Source of the DNA: SPDF01 sp963812085
Lineage (GTDB): Bacteria; Gemmatimonadota; Gemmatimonadetes; Gemmatimonadales; GWC2-71-9
Length of the DNA: 64,000 nucleotides
Direction of reading: 5' to 3'
Assembly: GCA_963812085.1 (NCBI GenBank)
Contig: CAWETL010000009.1
Location: 186,001-250,000, forward strand
Shown here: positions 44,345 to 56,547 of the stretch, one piece after another
Layout of the letters: every line of letters starts with the position of its first letter
Numbering within the stretch: the first letter of the stretch is position 1
Made by a program: the position numbers and the translations under genes
Notes under the pieces: generated by a model
What the model was told of the DNA's origin: nothing
Database searches by the model: none
The model's input: the letters and a program-made list of their open reading frames with translations, nothing else

Positions 44345-45545
44345 GGTGGCAGGCGGGGAAGCGGGGATGCGGGGAAGGTCCGCCTGGCTGCTGCTCGCCC
44401 TCCTTCCCGCGCTCGCCGCCGGGACGCTCCACGCCCAGGACCGCACCGCCGACGAGCTCGAGCGGAGCCGGCGCCGGCTCGACTCCATCCGCGTCGAGCG
44501 GGCCCAGCTCCAGGCCCAGCAGGCGCGCCTCGAGGGCCAGGTCAAGGACGTCAACGCCGAGCTCCGCAACATCGAGCGCCAGCGGGAGACGACCGGCCGC
44601 ATCGTCAACGAGATCGAGTCGCAGATCGCCAGCCTCAACACCGAAGTCGACCGGGTGAGCGCCGAACTGGCGCTGGCGGAGGACAATCTCGACGAGAAGC
44701 GCGCCGTCCTGGAGCGGCGGCTGGTGGAGATCTACAAGCGCGGCACGATGTACCCCTACCAGGCGCTGCTCGCCGCCGAATCCTTCGGTGACCTCCTCGC
44801 GCGCTACAAGTACCTCTTCCTCACCAGCCAGCAGGACCGCGCCCTCGTCCACGACGTCGAGGCGCTCCGCGGGCGCGTCGAGCGGCAGCGGAACGACCTG
44901 CTCGGCATCCGGACCAGCCTCGGCAGCACGCGCGCCGACCGCGAGGCCGAACTCAGGCACTACGGCGACCTCGCGGACGCACGGGCGCGCCGGCTGGCCC
45001 AGTTGCAGCGCTCCGGCCAGGCCACCGGCGAGCGGCTGAGCGCCCTCGAGCGCGACGAGGCCCGGCTCAACGAGCTGCTCGTGGCGCTCGAGCGGGCGCG
45101 CCGCGCCAGCACGGCGGCGCCGGTGACGGGGGGACTGACCACCGCGGACATCGGCAAGCTCGACTGGCCGGTGGACGGGCGGGTGGTCTACAACTTCGGC
45201 CGCACGACGCTGCCGAGCGGCGGCGTGGTCCGGTGGAACGGCATCGGGATCGCGGCCCCGGAGGGCACCCCGGTCAAGGCGGTGGAGAACGGCAGGGTCG
45301 AACTGGTCCAGCGGCTCGGCACCTACGGGCTCACGGTGGTCCTGCAGCACGGGAACGGCTACCGGTCGCTCTACATGCAGCTCGACAGCGCGACCGTGAC
45401 GGTGGGGCAGGCGATCACACGGGGGCAGGTCATCGGGCTGGTGGGTGGGGCCAACTCCGACCAGGGGCCCCACCTGCATTTCGAGATCCGGGGCGAGAAC
45501 TCGATCGCGCTCGACCCGTCGGACTGGCTCCGCCGCCGACGGTAG
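44337..45545 (+). CDS. envC: EnvC-type murein hydrolase activator
   Basis: 402 residues from ATG 44337, or 392 from ATG 44367, which better fits the signal peptide (SAWLLLALLPALAAGTLHAQ). A long coiled coil (~45-250) is followed by a LytM/M23 domain (~285-395). The first zinc motif of active M23 enzymes (HxxxD) reads NGIGI here, whereas HLHFEIR at the end keeps its His residues. E. coli EnvC is similarly degenerate and activates amidases instead of cutting peptidoglycan itself. Overlap with ftsX supports the FtsEX-EnvC system. No amidase gene lies nearby. Confidence 0.9.
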   Translation: MSRVAGGEAGMRGRSAWLLLALLPALAAGTLHAQDRTADELERSRRRLDSIRVERAQLQAQQARLEGQVKDVNAELRNIERQRETTGRIVNEIESQIASLNTEVDRVSAELALAEDNLDEKRAVLERRLVEIYKRGTMYPYQALLAAESFGDLLARYKYLFLTSQQDRALVHDVEALRGRVERQRNDLLGIRTSLGSTRADREAELRHYGDLADARARRLAQLQRSGQATGERLSALERDEARLNELLVALERARRASTAAPVTGGLTTADIGKLDWPVDGRVVYNFGRTTLPSGGVVRWNGIGIAAPEGTPVKAVENGRVELVQRLGTYGLTVVLQHGNGYRSLYMQLDSATVTVGQAITRGQVIGLVGGANSDQGPHLHFEIRGENSIALDPSDWLRRRR

Positions 45546-45551
45546 GCCGGC

Positions 45552-47006
45552 TCAGGGCGCCATCGAATCGGCGGTGCCGATCCGCTCGTCGGTCTGCGCC
45601 TTTCCGCGGAGCAGCGCCGCCTCGACCAGCGAAAAGAGGTCCTCGGTCTGCACCGCGGAGGGATGCGGATACGTCACGATGCCCGCGCTGAGCCGCGGGC
45701 GGTCCGCGGCGGCCAGGTCGGCGAACGGCGTGTCCAGGATGCACTCGCGCACCCGGGCCACGGAGCGGCGGGCGCCTTCGAGGTCGGTCTCGGGAAGGAT
45801 CAGCGCGAACTCGTCGCCGCCGTAGCGGCACACGAAGTCCGGGGCGCGGAGTTCACGCTGGAGCAGGCGGCCGAGTTCCGCCAGCACGCGGTCGCCGCCC
45901 TCGGTGCCCAGCCGCTCGTTCAGGTTGCGGAGCTGGTCCACGTCCAGGAGGATCAGGCTGAAGCTCAGGGCGTAGCGCCGGGCCCGCTCGAACTCCTCCC
46001 GAATGCGGCGGTCGAGCGCGTCCAGCGTCCCGCATCCGGTCAGGGGGTCGTGGGCGGACACACCGGCCAGCCGGCGGTACATCGCCGAGCGCCGCTCCTC
46101 GGTTTCGAGGACGCGCGCGGCCGCGGTCGTCAGGGTTTCCGCGAAGGCCACCTGCTGCGGCGTCAGGACCGGGTCGGAGCGCCGGGTCCGAAGGAGAAAG
46201 ACCCCGGCGACACGGCCCAGCAGGGACACCGGGATGGCGAGCACGCTCCGGACCTGAATCTGGAGCTGCTGCTCGGTCCAGCCGGCCCGCGTTTCGGCGA
46301 AGAGCGGATGGGCGTGCACGTCGGCGATGAAGACCGGCCGCTCGGTGCGGAGCGCCTCGCGGATTTCCGGGTAGCGGCCGAGGTCCACCGTGAGGTCCCG
46401 GACCGCCGGGCTCTCGTGCACGGCGACGACGCGGCCGGCGGCCTCCCCGGGCGGCGTGAGCAGGAACGAACAGTGCGCCAGGTCGAGCGCGGCGCCCACG
46501 CGGCGCACCAGCGTCTGGAGGATTTCGTCCGGGCGGATCGCGGTGGAGACCTCGGCGAAGATGTCGAACATGAGGGAGTTCACCTGACGCTCCTGCCGGT
46601 GCGCCTCCAGCCCGGCCCGGCCGCGGAGCCGGGCATCCACCCGGGCGCACAGCTCGCCGAGGTGGACGGGGATCGACATCGCCTCGGCCGCGCCGAGACG
46701 CAACGCGGCGAGCGGCCCCTCGGTCCCGCCGGCGGCGAGGAGCGCGAAGACCGGCACCTCGCTCCACGTGCCGGTCTGGAGGCGGCGCAGTTCGCCGGCG
46801 AGCACGTCGCCCGCGTCGGGCACCGTGAGGAGGATGAGGTCGGGGAGCGCGCCGTGCGGCGGGTCGGCCGGCACGCCGTCGGCCTCGAGCACCTGGAATC
46901 CGCCGCGCACGAGGGCACGCTCCAGCCCGTCCGGCCGGAGCGTCGGATCACCGAGCAGCAGGACACGGGGATGCGCGAAGGCGTCACCCCGGGCGCGCTC
47001 AGCCAC
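45552..47006 (-). CDS. Diguanylate cyclase with receiver-like and GAF domains
   Basis: 484 residues from GTG 47006. A receiver-like N-terminal domain (~12-130) has LLTVPDAG where a phospho-accepting Asp would be, so it is probably a pseudo-receiver. A GAF domain (~150-310) and a GGDEF domain (~325-470) follow. RYGGDEF is intact and is preceded at the right distance by an inhibitory RxxD (RAPD), predicting an active, product-inhibited c-di-GMP synthase. The usual AKxxGRN end is altered (LLRGKAQTDERIG). There is no membrane segment. It converges on envC with only six bases between and diverges from endonuclease IV. Confidence 0.9.
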   Translation of the reverse strand: MAERARGDAFAHPRVLLLGDPTLRPDGLERALVRGGFQVLEADGVPADPPHGALPDLILLTVPDAGDVLAGELRRLQTGTWSEVPVFALLAAGGTEGPLAALRLGAAEAMSIPVHLGELCARVDARLRGRAGLEAHRQERQVNSLMFDIFAEVSTAIRPDEILQTLVRRVGAALDLAHCSFLLTPPGEAAGRVVAVHESPAVRDLTVDLGRYPEIREALRTERPVFIADVHAHPLFAETRAGWTEQQLQIQVRSVLAIPVSLLGRVAGVFLLRTRRSDPVLTPQQVAFAETLTTAAARVLETEERRSAMYRRLAGVSAHDPLTGCGTLDALDRRIREEFERARRYALSFSLILLDVDQLRNLNERLGTEGGDRVLAELGRLLQRELRAPDFVCRYGGDEFALILPETDLEGARRSVARVRECILDTPFADLAAADRPRLSAGIVTYPHPSAVQTEDLFSLVEAALLRGKAQTDERIGTADSMAP

Positions 47007-47023
47007 GAAGGGTCGGTGTGTTC

Positions 47024-47939
47024 ATGAGTCGTTCCCGTTCGGCCCCTGCGTCAGGGCAGTCTTCAAGGACAGGCGAGCGCCTGGGCGCCCACGTCTCCAC
47101 CCAGGGCGGGGTCCAGACGGCCCCCGCCCGGGGCATCGACATCGGCGCCACGGCGATCCAGATGTTCACCAAGACGCCCAACCAGTGGCGCGAACCGGTG
47201 CTCGAAGAAGCCACGGTCGGCGCGTTCCGGCGGGCGTACGAAGAGAGCGGATTGAACGGCGTCGTGTCGCACGATTCGTACCTCATCAACCTCGCCTCGC
47301 CCGACCCCGCGTCAAGCGCCAAGTCCGTCGCCTCGTTCGCCGCCGAGCTTGGGCGCTGCCACGCCCTCGGCATTCCCGCCGTGGTGTCACACCCGGGCAA
47401 CTATCTTGACGACCGCGACGCCGGACTGCAACGAAATGCGCGGGGCTACGCCGAGGCGCTGCGCTCGGCGCCCGGGGAGGTCATGGTCCTTCTCGAGACC
47501 ACCGCGGGCACCGGGACCGCCCTCGGCCGCACATTCGAGGAACTGGCGGAACTCCGCGCGCTCGTGCCCTCGGATCTCCGCCACCGCATCGGCTTCTGCG
47601 CGGACACCTGCCATCTCTACTCCGCCGGCTACGACCTCCGCAACGACTACGACGGCGTCTGGACCAGGTGGGAGCGCGTCGTGGGCCTCGAGCACCTCCA
47701 CTGCCTCCACCTCAACGACTCCAAGACCCCGTTCGACTCCCACCGCGACCGGCACGAACTCGATGGCCGAGGGCTCCCTCGGCGCCGAACCGTTCCGCCG
47801 GATCATGCGGGACGAGCGCTTCCGCCACGTGATCAAGGTACTCGAAACCCCCAAGGGAGACGACATGGTCACCAACGACCGCCGGATGCTCCGCCGCCTG
47901 CGGGCGTATGCGCGGGGCGGATCCCGGGCAGTTCGTTGA
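47024..47939 (+). CDS. nfo: Endonuclease IV (frame broken at ~47762)
   Basis: About 304 residues once repaired. ATG 47024 is used; GTG 47018 is also in frame. After a ~20-residue basic lead comes LGAHVSTQGGVQTAP. The zinc-site blocks IQMFTKTPNQW, VSHDSYLINLASPD, VSHPGNYL, VLLETTAGTGTALG, GFCADTCHLYSAGYD and LHLNDSKTPFDSHRDRHEL are intact. There the frame reads on as nonsense. The family end (AEGSLGAEPFRRIMRDERF then VLETPKGDDMVTNDRRML) lies one frame over, to the stop at 47939. One surplus base near 47762 explains this. The enzyme incises at abasic sites in base-excision repair. Confidence 0.87.
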
Positions 47940-47971
47940 CTCTGCCCCCTGGGGGAGGCCATTTTGGGGGG

Positions 47972-48580
47972 ATGAAGACGATCCGAATCGTCGCCCTGGC
48001 GGGCGCACTGGCCACCGCGGCGGCCGCCCCGGCCGCCGCCCAGGTCCGGCTGAGCGCCCTCCTGGGCGTCACCGGCTCGTCGGCGCTGGTCAAGGACCAG
48101 ATCGTCGCGCCGATCGAGGTGAAACCGGCCCTGGCCCCGACGCTCTACGTGAGCGCGTCCCTTCCGGTGGCCAAGACCCTGCGGGCCAGCCTCGACCTGA
48201 GCTACGGCACGAGCACCGCGAACATCACCGAAGGCGGCGCCGACGCCGGCGACGCCGGGTCCCTCGGCGCCTTCACCGCCGCCGCCGCCCTGGTCGGCGC
48301 GATCTCCTCGGAGCTCTCCTGGCGAGTCAGCCTGGGCGTGCTCCAGTACATGCCGTCCGACAAGACGGGGATCTTCCGCGACGGCGTCCCCGCGGCGGCC
48401 CTCTTCGGCGCGGGGCTCGACTACCAGCACCCCCTTTCAGGGGATTGGGCCTGGGTGCTCGGGCTGCGGTACGACTACCACCGATTCTCGACCTCCGCCC
48501 TGGAGGCCGCCGGGTTCGTCGGGTCGCAGCAGGTGTCGCGACTCGGCCTCGCCCTGGGGGCCGCGTGGACTCATCCATGA
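47972..48580 (+). CDS. Outer-membrane beta-barrel-like protein
   Basis: 202 residues from ATG 47972. The signal (IVALAGALATAAAAPAAAQ) is followed by alternating hydrophobic strands such as PTLYVSASLPVAKTLRASLDLSYG, and a closing strand QVSRLGLALGAAWTHP. This looks like a small 8-strand barrel of the OmpA/OmpW-like kind, with no named family. The same frame is open upstream through the displaced tail of endonuclease IV, but the signal peptide fixes the real start. It overlaps the next gene by ATGA. Confidence 0.7.
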   Translation: MKTIRIVALAGALATAAAAPAAAQVRLSALLGVTGSSALVKDQIVAPIEVKPALAPTLYVSASLPVAKTLRASLDLSYGTSTANITEGGADAGDAGSLGAFTAAAALVGAISSELSWRVSLGVLQYMPSDKTGIFRDGVPAAALFGAGLDYQHPLSGDWAWVLGLRYDYHRFSTSALEAAGFVGSQQVSRLGLALGAAWTHP

Positions 48581-49242
48581 TCGCCCGCCGACTCCTGACC
48601 TTGCCGCCGCTGCCACCCTTGCCGGCGCGTGCACTCTCCTGCTCCGACGCCACCTCCCCCTCGCGCGCATCGCTTTACGAGTGGCGGATCGTGGTGGGGG
48701 ATGTCCCGGACGTCGACACCCTGAGTTTCCACTGGCCGCGGTCGTCGCTGCCGGTCAAGATCTGGGTGCAGGATTCGCTCGGCATGCCGGCGCACGTGGA
48801 GGACGCGATCGCGACGTGGCGGGCCGCGTTCCTCTATGGCGAGTATGACGCCGTCGCTGGTGGCGGACTCGTCGACCGCCGACGTGGTGGTCCGCGTGGG
48901 GCCGCTTCCCGTCAAGGCGATGGCGACCGTGGGCCGGCTGCGCACGATGTTTCCCGGCTGCGAGGGCGAGACCATCGTGGACACGGCGGCCACCCGGTTC
49001 CAGCTCCAGCTCCCGGTGCGGATGTACATCCACCCGAAGTACGACCCGGCGCAGACCGATCTCTCCGAGTGCTTCGCGATCACCACCACCCACGAACTGG
49101 GTCATTCGCTCGGGCTGTTCCAACACAGCAGCGACACGCTCGACATCATGTACTCCTTCCCCCAGGCCACTTCGCTCAGCGCGCGCGACATCAACACGGC
49201 GCAGGCGCTGTCCCACTGGCCGGCCAACATGATCCCGACCCG

Positions 49243-49246
<4 letters not shown>
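48577..49246 (+). CDS. Metzincin-type zinc metalloprotease lipoprotein (frame broken at least once)
   Basis: About 222 residues when repaired. The C-terminal half holds a full metzincin site, HELGHSLGLFQH, with a Met-turn (LDIMY) 9 residues on, as in matrixin-type proteases. The frame from ATG 48577 runs through YEWRIVVGDVPDVDTLSFHWP to AAFLYGEYDA, then is lost at GCC (48850-48852). The family sequence resumes one frame over (SLVADSSTADVVVRVG). At the N-terminus the start frame reads a Pro-rich LPPLPPLPARA. A neighbouring frame encodes a good lipoprotein signal, LAAAATLAGAC, suggesting two more indels near 48600-48640. The product would be a surface lipoprotein protease. Confidence 0.7.
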
Positions 49247-51528
<2,282 letters not shown>

Positions 51529-51571
51529 CCCGAATCCCCAAGGAGGGGCGCCGCCGGCGCCCGCACACCCC

Positions 51572-53126
<1,555 letters not shown>

Positions 53127-53134
<8 letters not shown>

Positions 53135-54407
53135 CCGCTTCGAGGTCGTTCGCGACCCGCTGTGGGACAACATCCGGCTGGACGGTGCGGCGCTGCGCGT
53201 GCTCGATACGCCCGCCGTCCAGCGCCTCCGCTATGTACGCCAGCTGGGCCACGCCTTCCTCGTCTATCCCGGCGCCACCCACTCCCGCTTCGAGCACGCC
53301 CTCGGCGCGTATCACCTCACCAAGTCGGCGCTGACCGCGCTCGCCGAGCGCCGGGAACTCGAGGCGGTCTCCGAGGAGGACCGGCTCGCCGCGCGCCTGG
53401 CCGCCCTGCTGCACGACATCGGGCACTACCCCTTCTCGCACGGGCTCGAGGAGGCCGGGTTCCTCCACCACGAGGAGCTGGGCGTGGCCAAGCTCACCCG
53501 CGGCGAGCTCGGCGAGGTGCTGACCCAGGTCGGCGGCCCGGGGCTGGCGCTCCGCATCGGCGACCTCATCCGCGGCCGGAGCGCCAGCCCGCTCGGCGGG
53601 CTCATCAGCGGCTCGCTCGACCTCGACAAGATCGAGTACCTGAGCCGCGACGCCCGGATGTGCGGCGTGCCGTACGGAGCGGTCGACGTGGACCGGCTGC
53701 TCTCCTCGCTCGCCGTCGTCGAGAGCGCACCGGGCCGCTGGGAAATCGGCGTGCACGAAAAGGGGATCAGCGCGCTGGAGTCGCTGCTCTTCGCGAAGTA
53801 CCAGATGTACCGGAACGTGTACTGGCACCACGCGGTGCGGAGCGCCACCTGCATGTTCAAGCGCGCCGTGCGGGCGACCGTCGCCGCCGGTGGCCTGGCC
53901 CCCGCCATGATCGCCGAGGCCACCGACGGCGGGCTGATGACCGCGCTCCTGGCCACCGACCCGACCGGGCTGGCGGCGCGCGTGCAGGAACGGCGCCTCT
54001 TCAAGCGCGCGATGGACGTTCCGGCGAGCGATGTGCCCGCCGACGCGCAGCCGTGGCTGTCGGAGGACGCCGACCTGCTGGAACGGGTGGAGGACGCGAT
54101 CGCCACCGAGGCCGGGCTCCGCCCCGGGCAACTGCTGCTCGATTTTCCGGCGCGGACCTCGATGCTGGCGGTGGACCTCCCGCTCCTCACCCGGGCCGGG
54201 ACGGTCGATCGGCTGACCGACGCGGGCCGGGCTGGCCAGCTGGGCCTGCCGCGGGTGGCGGACGCGCTCTACGAGAGCGCGCGCCGGCTGCGGGTGTTCA
54301 CGGAGGGGCGCCGCCCGGCGCGGCTCGATGGCCTGATGGATGTGGTGGTGCTGCCTGCGGGAGAAGTCACCCGACGATTGGACGAGGGCGTGCCCCTGCT
54401 CCGGTAG
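53127..54407 (+). CDS. HD-domain phosphohydrolase (dGTPase-like family)
   Basis: Up to ~426 residues. The conserved N-terminus of the family (RFEVVRDPLWDNIRLDG) lies upstream of the first ordinary start, GTG 53199. The only possible initiator before it is CTG 53127, inside the last codons of pckA. Either a CTG start or a lost start must be assumed. HD residues are seen in THSRFEHALG and ALLHDIGHYPFSHGLEE, with the later LDLDKIEYLSRDA. Relatives are nucleotide or oligonucleotide phosphohydrolases, some of them deoxynucleoside triphosphatases. The substrate is not known. It probably shares a transcript with pckA. Confidence 0.85.
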
Positions 54408-54430
54408 CGGATTTCCGTCCGACCGCCCCT

Positions 54431-54518
54431 TCTGTCATTGCGAGGCCTCGGAGAGGCCGAAGCAATCTGCCTGAGATTGCTTCGTCGGCCCGTTCCGGGG
54501 CCTCCTCGCAATGACAGA
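54431..54518. repeat. Nested palindromic element (REP/MITE-like)
   Basis: An 88-bp element between two convergent genes. The outer arms TCTGTCATTGCGAGG (54431-54445) and its exact complement (54504-54518) enclose a second perfect pair, GAAGCAATCT (54459-54468) and AGATTGCTTC (54474-54483). It can fold on both strands and may end transcription in both directions. Only one copy lies in the window. Similar sequences beginning CATTGCGAGG are dispersed repeats in many bacterial genomes. Confidence 0.75.
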
Positions 54519-54529
54519 ATCGCGGTGAA

Positions 54530-55762
54530 TTACTCGTGCCGGATCGCTTCGACCGGAGAGAGTCGGGCGGCGCGGAGCGCCGGGTAGATCCCGAACACGA
54601 CGCCGACCAGGATCGCCGCGGCCGCGGCCACGAATAGCGTGCTCCAGCTGAACGCGGCGTACACCTGGGCGTCCACCTGGCGCCGGATCAGCGCCGTGAC
54701 CCCGAACGCTCCCCCCAGGCCGAGCAGCGTCCCCAGCACCGATCCCACCCCGGAAATCGCGACCGACTCCAGCAGGAACTGCGAGAGCAGGTCGCGCCGG
54801 CGTGCGCCGACGGCCTTGCGGACGCCGATCTCTCTGGTCCGCTCGGTGACCGAGGCGAGGAGGACGTTCATGATGCCGATGCCGCCCACCAGCAGCGAGA
54901 TGCCGGTGATCGCGCCGAGGAACAGCTTGAAGACGAGGATGGCCCGCTCCGCCTGATCCACCCGCTGCAGGTTGGTGTGGACCCGTGCCTTGCGCCCCCA
55001 GTCCGCCCCCGCCCGCGTTCCGAGCCACCGTTCCGCGCCCTCGCGCACCGCGCGGACGTCCTCCACGCGCCCCGCCTGCAGCACCATCGTCGGCGCGCGA
55101 GGGCGCGGCGTCGGCGCCAGGACCTCACCCGCGGCCTCGAGCGGGACATACACGGTGTGGATGGCCTCCGGTCCCCCCGGGCCGGCCATCACGCCGATCA
55201 CCTCGCGCTCCTGCCCGCGGAGCCGGAGCCGCTTGCCCACGGCCGCCGCCGCGTCCCCCCCGCCGATCGACGCCCCGAGCCCGGACGAAATCACGATCAC
55301 CGGCGCGTCGGCCGCCGCCTCCGCCGCGGAGAAGTACCGGCCCGCGGCGAGTGGGCGATTGAGGACCGCGGCGTGGGTCGGCAGCGTGGCCTGCACCATC
55401 ACCGTGTCCGGCGCCCCGGGGCCGGCGCCCAGCGGCGCCGCCCCGGTCAGCGAGAGCAGCGCCGCCTTCGCCTGGGGGAGCCGGGCCAGCAGCGACTCCG
55501 CGTCGGCTCGGCCGAACACGAGGTAGCCGTCGATGGGGTAGGCCTGGTTGTCGATGATCTCCGCGGTGCGCGGCTCGATGACGACCGACTGGAGGTCGGT
55601 GGTCGTGGCCAGCTGCTGCCGCCCGAAGCGCTCCATGCCGTCGCCGAGGGTCAGGACGGCCACGAGCGCGCCGGCGCCGATGACGATGCCGAGCGTGGAG
55701 AGGATGGTGCGGAGGGGATTGGACCGGAGGGTCCCGAGGGCGATCGAGAGGGAAGCAATCAT
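54530..55762 (-). CDS. MacB-type ABC transporter permease
   Basis: 410 residues. An N-terminal membrane helix (~18-42; TILSTLGIVIGAGALVAVLTLGDGM) is followed by a periplasmic MacB_PCD domain (~45-270). Three C-terminal helices with the FtsX-like core complete it (VGGIGIMNVLLASVTERTREIGVRKAVGARRRD across ~290-322, then LLGLGGAFGVTALI and FVAAAAAILVGVVFGIYPALRAARLSPVEAIRHE to the end). Such permeases move lipoproteins, peptides or antibiotics using a separate ATPase, none of which is adjacent. A PP2C phosphatase gene lies 41 bases upstream. Confidence 0.9.
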   Translation of the reverse strand: MIASLSIALGTLRSNPLRTILSTLGIVIGAGALVAVLTLGDGMERFGRQQLATTTDLQSVVIEPRTAEIIDNQAYPIDGYLVFGRADAESLLARLPQAKAALLSLTGAAPLGAGPGAPDTVMVQATLPTHAAVLNRPLAAGRYFSAAEAAADAPVIVISSGLGASIGGGDAAAAVGKRLRLRGQEREVIGVMAGPGGPEAIHTVYVPLEAAGEVLAPTPRPRAPTMVLQAGRVEDVRAVREGAERWLGTRAGADWGRKARVHTNLQRVDQAERAILVFKLFLGAITGISLLVGGIGIMNVLLASVTERTREIGVRKAVGARRRDLLSQFLLESVAISGVGSVLGTLLGLGGAFGVTALIRRQVDAQVYAAFSWSTLFVAAAAAILVGVVFGIYPALRAARLSPVEAIRHE

Positions 55763-55803
55763 GGGGCGCCCCTACGCACCGGGGCCCCGGGCTGTTTCAG
55801 CGG

Positions 55804-56538
55804 CTAGTCGAGCGACTCGATCTTCACCACGATGGCGGTGATGTTGTCGAGGCCGCCCCGCCGGTTCGCCTCGCTGATCATCCGGTCGACCCAGGCCTGC
55901 GGGCCCGCGGGATCCGCCAGCAGGCGGACGAGCTGCTCGTCCTCCAGCATGCCCGTCAGCCCGTCCGAGGCGAGCAGCAGCACGTCGCCGGCGCGGAGGT
56001 CGCCGAAGTACACGTCGGGGACGACGTCGCTCCCGGCGCCGACGCAGCGGGTGATCACGTTGCTGTAGGGATGGACCCGCGCCTGCTCCGGCGTCAGGAG
56101 GCCGGCGTCCACCTGTTCCTGGACGTAGGAGTGGTCGCGGGTCACCTGGAGGAAATGCCCGTCGCGCAGGAGATAGGCCCGGCTGTCTCCCACCTGCCCG
56201 ATGAAGTAGCGGCCCGGCATGAGGGCGAGCACGGTGGCGGTGGTGCCCATGCCCCGCTTGTCGTGCTCGGACAGCGTCCGCTCGAAGATCGCCTCGTTGG
56301 CGGTCACCATGGCACGCGCGATCCGCTCGGCGGCCTGCTCGTCGTTGACGCCCCGGAGCGAGCCGATTTCCCGGGAGATGATGCGCACCGCCATCTCGCT
56401 CGCCACCTCGCCGGCGGCGTGTCCCCCCATGCCGTCGGCGACGATGAAGATGCCCCGCTCCGACAGCATGAGGTAGTTGTCCTCGTTGCCGGTGCGGACG
56501 ATGCCGACGTCGGTGCGGGCGGCGCAGGTGAAGTGCAC
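55804..56538 (-). CDS. PP2C-family Ser/Thr protein phosphatase (Stp1-like)
   Basis: 244 residues from GTG 56538. All PP2C metal-site motifs are present: RTDVGIVRTGNEDN, VADGMGGHAAGEVAS, GDSRAYLLRDG, LLASDGLTGML and GGLDNITAIVV. This compact form opposes eukaryotic-like Ser/Thr kinases. It follows the FHA gene by nine bases, so phosphatase and phospho-threonine reader are likely coexpressed. The kinases at 1.2 and 14.6 kb are the only ones in the window and are candidate partners. Confidence 0.95.
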   Translation of the reverse strand: MHFTCAARTDVGIVRTGNEDNYLMLSERGIFIVADGMGGHAAGEVASEMAVRIISREIGSLRGVNDEQAAERIARAMVTANEAIFERTLSEHDKRGMGTTATVLALMPGRYFIGQVGDSRAYLLRDGHFLQVTRDHSYVQEQVDAGLLTPEQARVHPYSNVITRCVGAGSDVVPDVYFGDLRAGDVLLLASDGLTGMLEDEQLVRLLADPAGPQAWVDRMISEANRRGGLDNITAIVVKIESLD

Positions 56539-56547
56539 GGGTCCTCG

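Noticed and set aside
47018..48580. A single 520-residue fusion of endonuclease IV and an outer-membrane protein
   Set aside because: The joining stretch is out-of-frame nfo sequence, and the second part has its own signal peptide at 47972. The fusion is an effect of the frameshift.
51546..51562. Short GC hairpin before pckA as a riboswitch
   Set aside because: Only a 7-bp stem with a 3-nt loop; no conserved aptamer features.
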